In this document: positions 37,797 through 49,400 of the stretch, piece after piece
Layout of the letters: each line of letters starts with the position of its first letter
How positions within the stretch are numbered: the first letter of the stretch is position 1
Source: Rhizophagus sp. LPA8_4_AMF
Taxonomy: Eukaryota > Glomeromycota > Glomeromycetes > Glomerales > Glomeraceae
Reading direction: 5' to 3'
Assembly: GCA_021464525.1 (NCBI GenBank)
Contig: JADRCO010000110.1
Location: 1-53,285, forward strand
DNA: 53,285 nt
The notes under the pieces: generated by a model
Seen by the model: only the letters and a program-made list of their open reading frames with translations
Told to the model about the DNA's origin: nothing
Database searches by the model: none
Position numbers and translations under genes: made by a program

Positions 37797-38377
37797 TGAG
37801 ATCATTCCTCATTATTACTCTCTTTTTACTATTAAATGAAAGTTTATCATTATCTGGAAATAATGATCTTACTTATCATGCAAATTATAACAATGAGCAT
37901 CATTCATGAAATCAAGCTAATATAAACTTCAAAAGAAGTCCTTGTCGATTTTTTATAGAACAGAAACGTGACCATTCTCCAAAATCTCATGAAGAAACAA
38001 CTGGCTACATCGCAACCATTACCGGCTATCACAACTATCAACACTGCCATCTACTTAACCACTACATCACCATCACCTGCGGAGCCCGAGATCAAATGAT
38101 CAAATTTGATTCCCAATATAACAGTTATTTGGCACTTCGTGCCGAATAACTATTAAATATCGTGAGAAGGGCTTGAACATTGAAGTATAAATATGCGACT
38201 CTATTTATCATGTGGAAATAAATAATCATGGTGGGCACTACATAAAAAGGTATTGCCTTCTCGATTAGCAGTGGTGTAGGTGGTAGTGGTGGTAGTCGTG
38301 TGGCTAGTGTAAATGATGTAATTAGTCCATTTTCTTTACTGTATTTATTTACATTGTTACAATATATTTTAGATTGA
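37797..38377 (+). pseudogene. broken gene for a secreted, probably GPI-anchored low-complexity protein
   Basis: The start is a clear signal peptide (MRSFLIITLFLLLNESLSLS) followed by a His/Asn-rich stretch that stops at 37908. About 70 bases on, Ser/Thr/Pro-rich coding sequence appears in another frame (LPAITTINTAIYLTTTSPSP, about 38015-38080). From 38251 a third block, GIAFSISSGVGGSGGSRVAS, ends in a hydrophobic tail (PFSLLYLFTLLQYIL) and TGA at 38375, the layout of a GPI-attachment signal. The parts are separated by frame changes and by a palindromic insertion at 38124-38150. A combination of introns could join some pieces, but I could not find one that works, so I call it a pseudogene. Confidence 0.45.
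38124..38150. repeat. perfect-loop hairpin GTTATTTGGCAC/GTGCCGAATAAC
   Basis: Twelve-base arms with one T/G position and a TTC loop. It sits inside the broken GPI-type gene. A related word, GTATTTGGCACTTCGCGGG, occurs at about 38911-38929. It may be the end or core of a small palindromic mobile repeat. Confidence 0.55.
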
Positions 38378-38637
38378 ACATTTTAGATTTTATATATTAT
38401 ATCTTAGATTTTTATTTTTTTTAAAAAATATATATTTTATTTATAAAATAAAATAACAATTATAAAAATATAAAAAAATTATCATTTTATTCTACGTATA
38501 AATTTGTTAAATTGTAATAAAAATGGTCAAATTTGAATAAGTATTTCTAAGTCGGTAACTTGGAAGATTTTAACAATACTTTATTATAAAATTATGAAAA
38601 AAATTGCAGCAAACTGATGATATATATATGATCGATG

Positions 38638-38710
38638 CCGATTTTATACCGACTACATACCGACTTACACCGATTGTACCGATTATACGCATACCGATTT
38701 ATACCGATTT
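38638..38710 (+). repeat. cluster of ACCGA words at about helical spacing
   Basis: CCGA occurs at 38638, 38649, 38660, 38670, 38679, 38694 and 38704, usually as TACCGATT or TACCGACT. Spacings of 11, 11, 10, 9, 15 and 10 place most copies on the same DNA face. This may be a degenerate short tandem repeat or an array of protein-binding sites. Confidence 0.55.
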
Positions 38711-38761
38711 TCGCTGTTAATCATAAATTGTCTGTCCGCATGCGTGTAGCACCAATCACAA

Positions 38762-38817
38762 CCGTTTCCTAAATAAGAAATGCTCTTTCATGTGTATTTC
38801 TTGTTTTTAGGAAACGG
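38762..38817. repeat. 56-bp inverted repeat, near-perfect stem-loop
   Basis: CCGTTTCCTAAA (38762-38773) pairs exactly with TTTAGGAAACGG (38806-38817), and inside it AAGAAAT (38775-38781) pairs with ATTTCTT (38796-38802), leaving a 14-base loop. It is too far from any gene end to be an ordinary 3' processing signal. It could be a tiny MITE or a transcribed hairpin. Confidence 0.7.
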
Positions 38818-39042
38818 AAGCCGTTATCAAGTCCGAAGCGCAGTTATCAACGTTACATCATCATCATCACGTGCGGACGGACAACAGGACATCTGTGAAA
38901 CCCATACGAATAGTATTTGGCACTTCGCGGGACTAAAATTAGTGATCGAAAAATATAAAAAGCCTCGGTATTATTATATGAACAAGAAAAAATATTATTA
39001 TATTGTATTATTTATTATGCGGTTGTTGAACTGGCATCATTA

Positions 39043-41395
39043 TCAATAACATTTTACTCTATTTTCAAAAACTAAGGCACTTTGAGAAGGCATTGTAAAT
39101 GGTCCAACATGTAATTTTTTTTCAATTTTTCTACTTTTTGTTGAAATTTTGTATTTCAACATAAGCTTATGTAAAACCAATTTCGTTTCATTAATTGCAA
39201 AAAATCGACTGATAAAAAAGAGAGAAAGATTGTATTAATTATAGGCAAAAATTTAGATAAAATATTTGTTCATAAAATAAATACCCAGGACACGCATGTC
39301 TGCCACCACCGAAAACAATAAAAGAACGATCAACTTTTGTCGCAGGAGAATTTGCATTTACAAATCGAAATGGTTTAAATTCTTCAGCATCATCACCAAA
39401 ACATTCTTTTGCTTTTAACATATCATCGGCATACAAAATTATCTTACGTCCTGTACACAAAATAGATTAGATGATAATAATACGCTTTTAATTTTATAAA
39501 AAAAAAATTTATTTTACCTTTTAGAAGTGTATAACCATTGGAAAAAGTGTAACTTTTCGATGTCATATAATGAGGCAAAGCAACTGAATAAAAATTAAAA
39601 TATGGTATTTCAACATTAAAATTATGATATAATATGTATGGAGAGAGTTAAAGTATAATTGCTTACGTATGTTATCAGAGTGTCTTAATGATTCTTTAAC
39701 AAAACTATCTAATTTCACCATTTTTTGAACAACGGCCACAGTTAATGATCCATTACATTCTTTATCAATTGACAATGCTTCTTCGTATAACTCATTTAAT
39801 AATTCTGGTCTTCCTGCCAAATCTAAAATAATATAATTATTAATAAACTTTATATACTTACAAAAATATCATCTTAAAAATTATATGGTTACCATATAAT
39901 GCGTCAACAACTGTTCTGCTAGTTGTGTTTATTGAGGCAAAAACCATAATAAATAGATTTTCAACATGGTAAGGCAAATTATTAGGGTTTGTATAATCAA
40001 AATTCGGTTGATTCATATAATATTCCAATAAATCATTCTAATATAGACATCATGGAATCAAATTAATATAAAATAAAATAAAATTATTAAACTACAATAT
40101 TTATTTACTTACATAAGGTTTATAATTATTACCAAGTTCTTTTTTTTCCTTTAAACGTTTTTCGGTTACTGGTCTTAAACGATTCACTACAACTTCTCGA
40201 TGACGCGACACTGGATTCCATCCAAATTTCATAGGTAAACTAATAGATGAAAATTAGTGTTAGTTAAAGACAACTTTATCTTTATAATGCATAAATCTCG
40301 GAAATAACGGTAAAAGCAACATCTCACGTGATTACAATTTCGTGCAGTTTCGGGTGAATGAAAGACAAAATTGGTGGAATTATAAATAATGGGCCTAGAT
40401 CAAAAGCAATGCTTCCAAATGACTTTACTAAATCTTCATGAGATGCCGCTTCCTAATGTATATTAATGTTTTATTGATAATAACCTTTAAAGAATAATTC
40501 ACATAATTTATAAATAAATCTCATATAATTACTGACTTCCCCGACAAATATGTTCGCAATTTGTAAAGCAACGATATTATTAAACGTAATCCAAGTGTTA
40601 TCAACTATCTTGGGATCTAATATTTAATAAATATAAGAACAAATGATATAATACTGTGATGAGGTAGACAAATGTGATAGGTGACATACCATTACAATCT
40701 CCAATCCACTTATCCATTCCCTTCATGAGATACTTTTGTACGATGTTTAAATTCAATTCGAGTTTACCAGAAACTTGTTCTCTTGTAGTTTTAGCATGAA
40801 ATTTGCCACTCTCACGGTTTAGACCGCCATTATAAATAAAAAGTCGATGTAAAGGAAGATGCTACCATGGCAAATAATAATAATTAATATTTGGGTTGGT
40901 TAAATGTGGCATGATTTAATTAATGGTTAATTTTAAATAATTACTTCATTTATTGCTGATGTAAAGTCAAAGTCGTCAGGATTTCTAAACACTTCAGTCA
41001 ATGAATCCCTTGAAAGAATTGTCATCACATGTCCGAATACATAAATTGAAAAACATTCACCATACTAATAAACGAATATACGTATATGTCAAAAAATTAT
41101 TTTTCTTTTTCTTTTTTCAAAAAGATTAAAATGTCTAAAGATTACCCGTTCTTTACATTCTTTAATGAATTTTTTTGTATTAAATAAATAATTATACGTA
41201 TGTCCAAGAATTGGAATTGTATAAGGAACAAGTGGAGGTTCGTTCTATAAATTAAGGTAAGCAAAGTTTAATAGAAATTAATTTGCTATCATAATTACGA
41301 ACTCAATTACTTACTTTGCCTATACGAGGACGTCTTATGATATAATAAATTATCATAAAAATAACAAATATTTGAAACATTGAAACTTCAATCAT
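39043..41395 (-). CDS. cytochrome P450, tandem copy 1
   Basis: Heme-thiolate monooxygenase, probably ER-anchored. About twelve exons on the minus strand, start ATG at 41395, stop TGA at 39045-39043, about 495 residues. The N-terminal membrane helix is MIEVSMFQIFVIFMIIYYII, followed by a proline-rich hinge (NEPPLVPYTIPILGH). The I-helix reads FASINTTSRTVVDALYG, with TTS in place of the usual acidic-Thr pair, as in fungal P450s of the kaurene-oxidase-like class. The K-helix ExxR is ESLRHSDN, the PERF-like region FKPFRF, and the heme loop FGGGRHACPG joins across an intron to RFFA. No frameshift seen. It is most diverged from copies 2 and 3 in the N-terminal half. The substrate is unknown, and no neighbouring biosynthetic gene suggests one. 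It shares intron positions with copies 2 and 3, so the array arose by DNA duplication. Confidence 0.9.
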
Positions 41396-43015
41396 CGTGT
41401 AAGCCTTTTAATGTGTTAAAATGAAAGCATTTAAAAAATAGACAAGCTATGATTTTATACAATACGCCGTTAGCAGCTTCCAATGTACATTTTCTAAAAT
41501 TTTAATAATGTGAAAATCGGCAACGGTAATATATTTTCTCCAAATAGTTAATGTCGTATTGAATTACCGAATTACCGTAAACCCATAGTAAATTAATTGC
41601 TTATCGCTTAAATCATTCTGTAAAGAACTATCAATTAATAAAAATAATTACTGTAATATGATTCAAAAATTTCTAAGATATACTATTAATTAAAATGTAC
41701 TAAGTCAAAGTTAGATATTATCATAATAGTAGGAGTTTGTTTCTTATCAAATCGATATAATTCTTTTTATTCTTTTCATTTCAAATTCTGTAAAAAAATT
41801 TAAAATTTATCCCCTACATGTGATAATAGGGTGCGCGGTCAACTGATTAAATCAAAACTATATATGGACCCATATAAAAATTTACTATTAAAGATTTTTT
41901 CATACAATAATACAACTTTCATGAAATTAGTGGTATTGCCTGTTAAAATGTTAAAAAATCTGAAATCTTAAAACTTCGATAACTTTGTATTTAACTAACA
42001 TTCAGAAAATATAAAAATTTAAATAAATGGCCAATAACTTGAAGAATAATGTAACAGTCTCGCTTTTTTGAAAAACGCCAAAGAAAAAATTTTTCCTTAT
42101 CCGAAAGTGTTATTTTATTTATTTTTGAGACACAAACGATCTTTTTTGGAAATACAAACTGTCACATAAGAGTCGACAATTTAGAATACTTTTTAATATA
42201 AATAATTGGAAGAATTTAAAAATATGGAAGTATGAAAACATATCAATTTAGTAAGAAATTTATAATAAAATGTACTGTAATTAATCAATAGTTTTTGTGT
42301 ATAGTTTTAAATTATTTTAATTTAGCTATTACTAGATATTAAAGTTTTGATTTTTATATAGTGCACAGTGAAATTCGATATACAGGAACCTTGATATAAC
42401 GGAACATAAGTAAAATCTTGATATATCGGAATTGGAGTCTGAAACGGATTTTTATAATCTATAATTAATTTACCCTCGATTTCTCGATATAACGGATTTT
42501 TGACAAATTTTACTAATGGAACGGATGGTTCCATTATATCGAATTTCACTAATTTCACTTTGTATTCATTATTCTTTTTGTATCAAAAAAAAAAAATGCA
42601 TATGCGTTTAATCAGAAAAATCTTTAATAGTAAATTTTTATATGGGTCCATACAGTATATAGTTTTTGATTTAATTATTTGACCACGCACCCTAAATTAT
42701 GATAAAGCGCTTTAAACAGATAAATAACATACTGCAGTTACTTTTGTATATATTTTCTTTAATGATCTTTTAAAAAGTGTTCAGCTATATGCTTATTATG
42801 CATTCGTTTAAAATTATAGAGCACAAATTATTGAATTTTAAAAAATTGGTTTTTTTTTACAAAAAACAGAATATGATATCGAATTCTAGAAATCAGGAAT
42901 TCGTAAATATTTTTATTTATGAATAACAACACAGGTCTTCAACGAATACCCGTAATACAGGATTAATAAAAATTTAATTTTTTTTAATATATATTGATAA
43001 TATTTGAAAAATTAC
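41396..43015. other. spacer between P450 copies 1 and 2
   Basis: No gene. Directly upstream of copy 1 is a single degenerate unit (about 41400-41440) of the repeat that is expanded before copies 2 and 3. The inverted-repeat element at 42366-42550 is listed separately. Confidence 0.5.
42366..42550. mobile_element. 185-bp inverted-repeat element, pogo/Tigger-like ends (copy A)
   Basis: AGTGAAATTCGATATA (42367-42382) is an exact reverse complement of TATATCGAATTTCACT (42535-42550), and a preceding C makes the outer end CAGTG. Inside are GGAACCTTGATATAACGGAA and its inverted relative. CAGTG followed by GGAACCT.GATATAACGG is the style of end used by pogo/Tigger-type transposons. There is no coding capacity. 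Its right half matches, in reverse orientation, the element at 52341-52494. Confidence 0.75.
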
Positions 43016-45330
43016 TTAGGATATTCTATTTTCAAAAACTAAGCCACCTTCAGCAGGTGATGTGAATGGTCCAACAACTAATTTTTCTTCAATTTTTCCA
43101 CTTTTTGTTGAAACTTTGTATTTCAAAAGAATTTTATGTAAAAACAATTTTGTTTCATTAATTGCAAAAAATCGACTAATAAAAAAAAGAAAGGCTTTGT
43201 TAATTATAGGCAAAAATTTGCAGATAAAATATTTTGTTCATAAAAATAAATACCCAGGACACGCGTGTTTGCCACCACCGAAGACAATATAAGAACGATC
43301 AACTTTGGTTGCCGGAGAATTTCTATTTAAAAATCGGAATGGCTTAAATTCTTCAGCATCATCACCAAAATATTCTTTTGCCTTTAACATATCAATGGAA
43401 TACATCATTATTTTACGTCCTGTATATACAAAAAAAAAAAAAGATCAAATGGATTATATGTTAATAATAAATACACTTAATACACTTCATTAAAATATAA
43501 GATGATTTTTATTAATTTACCTTCTGGAATTGTAAAACCATTAGAGAAAGTGAACTTTTTCGATATCATGTAATGAGGCAAAGCGACTGAATAAAAAAAT
43601 AAAATATGGTATTTCAATATTACAACTATAATATAATATGTATGGAGTCAAAGTATGCTTACGTATGTTATCATTGTGTCTTAATGATTCTTTAACGAAA
43701 CTATCTAATTTCACCATTTTTTGAATTTCGGGCATAGTTACTGATCCATTACATTCTTTATCAATTATCAATGCTTCTTCATATAGTTCATTTAATAATT
43801 CTGGTCTTCCTGCCATATCTAAAATAATATAAAATTAAATAAATAAACTTTATATGCACAAATATCATCTTAAAAGTTATATGGTTACCATATAATGCGT
43901 CAACTGCTGCTCTACTCGTTGTGCTGATTGAAGCGAATGTAATAGCAAATAGGTTATCAACATGAAAAAGAAGATTATTGGGTTTTGTAATATCAAAATT
44001 CGGTTGATTCATATAATATTCCAATAAATCATTCTAGTATAAACATTATAGGCACGGGTTAATATAATAATAATTTTCAAATTTTTCAAACAATAATTTT
44101 ACTTACATAAGGTTTATAATAATCACCAAGCTCTTTTCTTTCCTTTAAACGTTTTTCGACTACTGGTCTTAAACGATTTATTACAATGTTTCGATGACGT
44201 GATACCGGATTCCATCCAAATTTAAGGGGTAAACTAATAAATAATATTACTATCAGTTATCTGACAATTTTTTTTTAATATAAATATCGGTAAATGTAAA
44301 CATGCTCACGTGATTACGATTTCGTGTAGTTTCTTATGAATGAAAAATAAAATCGGTGGAATTATCATTATTGGACCCAGATCAAAAGCCAAGTCTCCAA
44401 ATGACTGCACTAAATCTTCATGAGATGCCGCTTCCTAATGTATATTAATGTTTACTCGCAATAAGTCTTAAAAAATAATAATATAAATTGATTTGATATA
44501 ATTACTGACTTCTCCAACAAGTATGTTCGCAATTGGTAAAGCGATGAGGCGATTGACTAAACTCCAAGCTTTATAAAATACCTTGGGTTCTAAAATTCAA
44601 TAAATATAAGAGAGTGCTGCGGTGAAGTAGACAAATGTGGTAAGTATCATACCATTACAATCACCGATCAATTTTTCCATTCCTTTTAAGAGATAACTTT
44701 TTGCGATGTCAATATTTATATCGAGTTTACCAGAAACTTGCTCTCTTGCAGTTTTGACATGAAATGGAACGTTATTACCACCATAAGGAAGAAGTCGGTT
44801 TAAAGGAAAAGTCTATTAAAAAAAAAAAAAAATAGATTAATTTCGGGTTGACTAAGTGAAGCATGTTACACTATATTTTAAGGTAATTACCTCACTTGCT
44901 GCTGATTCCATATCAAAGTCATTATTATTTCTAAACACTTCAGTCAATGAATCTCTTGAAAGAATTGTCACCACATCTCCGAACATATAAATTGAAAAAC
45001 ATTCACCATACTAATAAACGGACATACGTATATGTTAAAAAAACTGATTTTTCTTCAAAAATAAATGTTAAATGTTTAATGATTACCTGTTCTTTACATT
45101 TTTTAATGAATTTTTGTGTGTTAAATAAATAACTATACGTATGTCCGAGAATTGGAATCGTATAAGGTACAAGTGGAGGTTCGTTCTATAAAAATAAGGT
45201 AAGCAAAGTTTACAAAATTAATGCTACAATTACGAATTCATTTACTTACTTTGCCTAAACGAGGACGGTTTATGATATAAAGAATTATTATAAAAATAAC
45301 AAATAATTGAAACAATGAAACTTCAATCAT
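43016..45330 (-). CDS. cytochrome P450, tandem copy 2
   Basis: About twelve exons on the minus strand from ATG 45330 to the stop at 43018-43016, about 494 residues. Features in order: membrane helix (MIEVSLFQLFVIFIIILYII), hinge NEPPLVPYTIPILGH, I-helix FASISTTSRAAVDALY at about residues 297-312, ExxR as ESLR at 356-359, FKPFRF at about 411-416, and the heme loop FGGGKHACPG with the proximal Cys near residue 440. A Lys stands where copy 1 has Arg. All exon joins I traced keep the frame, including Pro-Gly|Arg across the intron after the heme loop. Many blocks are identical to copy 3, so the split between 2 and 3 looks recent. Oxygenation of an unknown hydrophobic substrate is expected, with electrons from a P450 reductase. 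Confidence 0.9.
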
Positions 45331-45339
45331 TGTGTAAGT

Positions 45340-45420
45340 CTTCTTTTTTGTAAGATAATGTATTAAAAAATGGAAAATTGTCTTCTTTGTAAGATAACAT
45401 GTTAAAAAAATGAAGATATT
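45340..45420 (-). repeat. two-unit tandem repeat directly upstream of P450 copy 2
   Basis: Two units containing TGTAAGATAATGTATTAAAAAA and TGTAAGATAACATGTTAAAAAA, about 38 bp apart, adjoin the start codon region (ATG at 45330) on its upstream side. The same unit occurs about five times before copy 3 and once, degenerate, before copy 1. Confidence 0.7.
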
Positions 45421-45685
45421 TATAAAAAAAAGTGATCAAAACACCATTTCTATAAAAACTTGAGATCCGTAGATCCTTTGTTTCTTTGTTTCTTATATTG
45501 ATGTATTTATTTTCAACATACGATTTACAAAATTTTTTATGAGTTTTTAAATTTTTGGAAGTTCCCAACGCACTTCTAATACTCATGAATAAATAAATTC
45601 ACGAGGTGAGTTGTTTCGGGAATTCGACATTATGATATTGACCTACATTATTAATTAAGGGATGGCCAGGAATGATGTCATTTAT

Positions 45686-45941
45686 AAAAAACCGATTTTC
45701 AAAAATTTGCGAATCTAATAATGTAAGAAAGGTCAATTATTAAGGAAATTGAAGTGAAACTCCAAAAACTCTAAATATTTAGGTGGATTGTCTATTAGTT
45801 TTACATAAAACTTTTAAGCTTTAAACTCACTTAAGTATTTAGAATTTTTGGAGTTTTCCTTCAATTTCTTTAATAATTGACCTTTTTCTATATAATTATT
45901 CGGAAAATCGCCAAGTTTCGCAAATTTTTGTCGGTTTTTTT
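45686..45941. repeat. 256-bp imperfect inverted repeat (MITE-like)
   Basis: The arm from about 45686 to 45780 (AAAAAACCGA..., AAAAATTTGCGAA, GGTCAATTATTAAGGAAATT, CTCCAAAAACTCTAAATA) recurs reverse-complemented from about 45836 to 45941 (TATTTAGAATTTTTGGAG, AATTTCTTTAATAATTGACC, TTCGCAAATTTTTGTCGG, TTTTTT). The loop is about 55 bases. Arms near 95-105 bases make this the longest palindrome in the window. There is no coding capacity. A foldback transposon relic is the simplest reading. Confidence 0.7.
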
Positions 45942-46868
45942 AGCGAGGATTTATACTTATTTCTGAAAACGGCGATAATTTTTGGGATTTTACCCCCAAA
46001 TATAAACATAATTCTGATCGGTGTTAAGCCTTTACTAATCTCCTAAAAAGGAAATGTGAACGTCAGCTATGTGCAAAAGACGTCATGCGTCATTTTTAAA
46101 ATTATACCCCGTGTAATGATAATGAACATCGTACTAGAAAAAAACTTTTTTATATATTTCATATTGTCTATCCTTTATGGTAACTTTTCCGGTGAACCGT
46201 CCTTTCGGCGAAAAGGCTTTCGGCGAAATGTCCCGTATTATATAAAATTACATTATCTAGTCAAATAAATAATATACTGATAGTAATGATGATCATGAGA
46301 CACGCTCATGGGTGTAATTTAGTAATTTCAAACAATGGTTTTTTCCCTTCGGGAAAAAGAACCAACCCCTAATATTCCCAACTCTCCATGAAATTACTTA
46401 TATTAATTTTATTATCTCCTAACGTTAATAAAAAGAGCTTTATAAAAAAATTTTTTCGTTATTACTATTTCTTATTTCAAATTTCATTATTAGATTATCA
46501 GATTATCCCTACTATATACATACATAATACAGTATAATGACATGAATGCAAAAATTATAAAAAATGATTTATTAAAATTTTGATTAGTATCATGAGATGA
46601 TGTATATTTATATTTTATAGATAATAGCTCTTAAAGAATAAATTCACATAATACATTAAACTTTGTAAAATATTATAAAATCAATAAAGCTATTCAATAA
46701 ATGTAAAAAAAAAGTACAGTGTGAATAAGGATATATAATAATTGAAATTTTTTTGATCATTCAGTTATTGTTAATCTAAATTGTGTAATAATGCGTTTAT
46801 ATAAAAAAGATAATTGAATTTGAATAAGCAATAATTACATGATTATTAAATTATTATGAAAATACTAT

Positions 46869-49197
46869 TTAATTATTTTTGACTCTATTTTCAAAGACTA
46901 AGCCACTTTTAGGAGGTGATGTTAATGGTCCAATAAATATTTTATCTTCAATTTTTCCACTTTTCGTTGAAACTTTGTATTTCAAAAGAATCTTATGTAA
47001 AAACAATTTTGTTTCATTAATTGCAAAAAATCGACTAATAGTAACAAAAAGAAAGGTTTTGTTAATTAATTATAGACAAAAATTTGCAGATAAAATATTT
47101 TGTTCATAAAAATAAATACCCAGGACACGCGTGTTTGCCACCACCGAAGACAATATAAGAACGATCAACTTTGGTTGCAAGAGAATTTCTATTTAAAAAT
47201 CGGAATGGTTTAAATTCTTCAGCATCATCACCAAAATTTTCTTTTGACATTAACGTATCATTGATATACAACTTTGTCAAACGTCCTGTATACAAAAAAA
47301 AAGATTAGATGTTAATAATAAATCACTTTATTAAATATAAATGATTTTTATTAATTTACCTTCTGGAATTGTAAAACCATTAGAGAAAGTGTAACTTTTC
47401 GATATCATATAATGAGGTAAAGTAACTGAATAAAAATAAAATATGATATTTTAATATTACAATTAATTTAATATGTATAAAGAGTTAAAATTATGCATAC
47501 TTAAGGAGCCACCAAATCTTAATGATTCTTTAACGAAACTATCTAATTTCACCATTTTTTGAATTTCGGCCAAACTTACTAATCCATTACATTCTTTATC
47601 AATTGTCAATGCTTCTTCATATAATTCATTTAATAATTCTGGTCTTCCTGCCAAATCTAAAATAATATAAAATAAAAATAAATAAAACTTTGCAAACATA
47701 AATGTCTTTTATAAAAATTGTATGATTACCATATAATGCGTCAACAGTTGCTCTACTTGTTGTGTGGATTGAGGCAAAAGTAATAGCAAATAGGTTATCA
47801 ATATGATAAAGAAGATTATTGGGTTTTGTAATATCAAAATCCGGTTGATTCATATAATATTCCAATAAATCATTCTAGTATAAACATTACAGGCACGAGT
47901 TAATATAATAATAATTTTCAAATTTTCAAACAATAATTTTACTTACATAAGGTTTATAATTATCACCAAGCTCATTTCTTTCTTTTAAACGTTTTTCGAC
48001 TACTGGTCTTATACGATTCATTACAATGTTTCGATGATGTGATATTGGACTCCATCCAAATTTAAAGGGTAAACTAATAAATAATATTATCAGTTATCTA
48101 ACAACTTTTTAATATAAATATCGGTAAATAACAGTAAATATAAAATATTCTCACGTGACTACGATTTCGTGTAGTTTCTTATGAATGAAAAATAAAATCG
48201 GTGGAATTACCAATAATGGACCTAAATCAAAAGCCAAGTCTCCTAATGACTTCACTAAATCTTCATGAGATGCCGCTTCCTAATGCATATTAATGTATTA
48301 TTCATTACAAGTTTTAAAGAAAATGATTTACATAATTTATAAATTGAACTGATATAATTACTGACTTCTCCAACAAGTATGTTCGCAATTGGTAAAGCGA
48401 TAATGCAATTGACCAAATTCCAAGCTTTATTAAATACTTTGGGTTCTAAAATTCAGTAAATATAAGAATAAATGATAGAATGCTGCGTGAAGTAGACAAA
48501 TATGGTAAGTATCATACCATTGCAATCACCGATCCATTTTTCTATTCCTTTTAAGAGATAATTTTGTACGATGTCAATATTTATATCGAGTTTACCAGAA
48601 ACTTGTTCTCTTGCAGTTTTGGCATGAAATGGGACGTTATTACCACCATAAGGAAGAAGTCGGTTTACAGGAAAAGTCTATTAAATAAAAATAGATTAAT
48701 TTCTGTTTGATTAAGTGAGACATGTTAGCGATATTTTAAGGTAATTACCTCTCTTGATGCTGATGACATATCAAAGTCATTATGATTTCTAAACACTTCA
48801 TTCAATGAATCTCTTGAAAGAATTGTCACCACTTCTCCGTATAAATAAATTGAAAAGCAGTCACCATACTAATAAACGGATATACATATATGTTAAAAAA
48901 AAACTCTTTTTTTTTCAAAAAGAAGAGTTGAAAAGTTTAATGATTACCTGTTCTTTACATTCTTTAAAGAATTTTTTTGTGTTAAATAAATAATCATACG
49001 TATGTCCGAGAATTGGAATCTTATAAGGTACAAGTGGAGGTTCGTTCTATAAAATAAAATAAGGTAAGCAAAGTTTACAAAATTAATTTGCTACAATTAC
49101 GAATTCATTTACTTACTTTGCCTATACGAGGACGTTTTATGATATAAAGAATTATCATAAAAATAACGAATAATTGAAATGTAGAAACTTCAATCAT
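46869..49197 (-). CDS. cytochrome P450, tandem copy 3
   Basis: About twelve exons on the minus strand from ATG 49197 to TAA at about 46871-46869, about 496 residues. N-terminal helix MIEVSTFQLFVIFMIILYII, hinge NEPPLVPYKIPILGH, I-helix FASIHTTSRATVDALY, ExxR in KESLRFGGS, FKPFRF, and heme loop FGGGKHACPG joined to RFFA over the last intron. The substrate-recognition stretch after ExxR differs from copies 1 and 2 (RFGGSL against RHNDNI), as does the segment after the next intron (GRLTKLYINDTLMSKENFGD), which suggests changed substrate preference. That is inference. Introns sit at the same places as in the other copies. The heme exon is nearly the same as that of the broken copy at 51858-52045. 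Confidence 0.9.
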
Positions 49198-49200
49198 TGT

Positions 49201-49400
49201 GTAAGTCTTTTTTTTTGTAAGATAATATGTTAAAATGGAAATCAGCAACTATTTTGTAAGATAATGTGTTAAAAAAGTGGAAATTATCTTTCTTGTAAGA
49301 TAATGCGTTAAAATAAAATTGACTTTCTTGTAATAGTGTAATTAAAAAAATGAGAATTGGCTTTCTTTGTAAGATAATGTGTTAATAAAATGAAAAGATT
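49201..49400 (-). repeat. about five-unit tandem repeat directly upstream of P450 copy 3
   Basis: Units of about 36-41 bp, each with TTGTAAGATAATGTGTTAAAA or a close variant followed by a GAAATTGNCTTTC-like half, run head to tail from the start codon region outward (about 49216, 49255, 49295, 49330 and 49365). On the gene strand they read TTTTAACACATTATCTTACA. The position makes them part of the 5' UTR or core promoter. Confidence 0.75.

Larger units (their letters stand above)
38378..39042. other. intergenic region with phased CCGA repeats and a long hairpin
   Basis: Contains the repeat at 38638-38710 and the hairpin at 38762-38817, listed separately. An open frame at 38780-39049 overlaps the hairpin's right arm and shows no family resemblance. 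Confidence 0.45.
45331..46868. other. spacer between P450 copies 2 and 3
   Basis: Holds two repeat units directly before copy 2 (about 45340-45420), the long inverted repeat at 45686-45941 and a hairpin at 46337-46363 (GGTTTTTTCCC/GGGAAAAAGAACC with a TTC loop). A 70-codon open frame at 46056-46268 looks like chance. Confidence 0.5.

Noticed and set aside
38780-39049. 89-codon open frame beside the long hairpin
   Set aside because: It starts inside the hairpin, has no similarity I recognise and ends in low-complexity Tyr/Lys sequence.
39043-49197. Loss of the acidic I-helix residue in the P450s (FASISTTS, FASINTTS, FASIHTTS) as a sign of non-oxygenase activity
   Set aside because: The same type of motif (AAIHTTS) is common in functional fungal P450s of the kaurene-oxidase-like class, so it is not unusual.
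49201-49400. CRISPR-like array because of regularly spaced repeats
   Set aside because: Units are head-to-tail without unique spacers, vary in sequence and lie in a fungal promoter; this is an ordinary tandem repeat.
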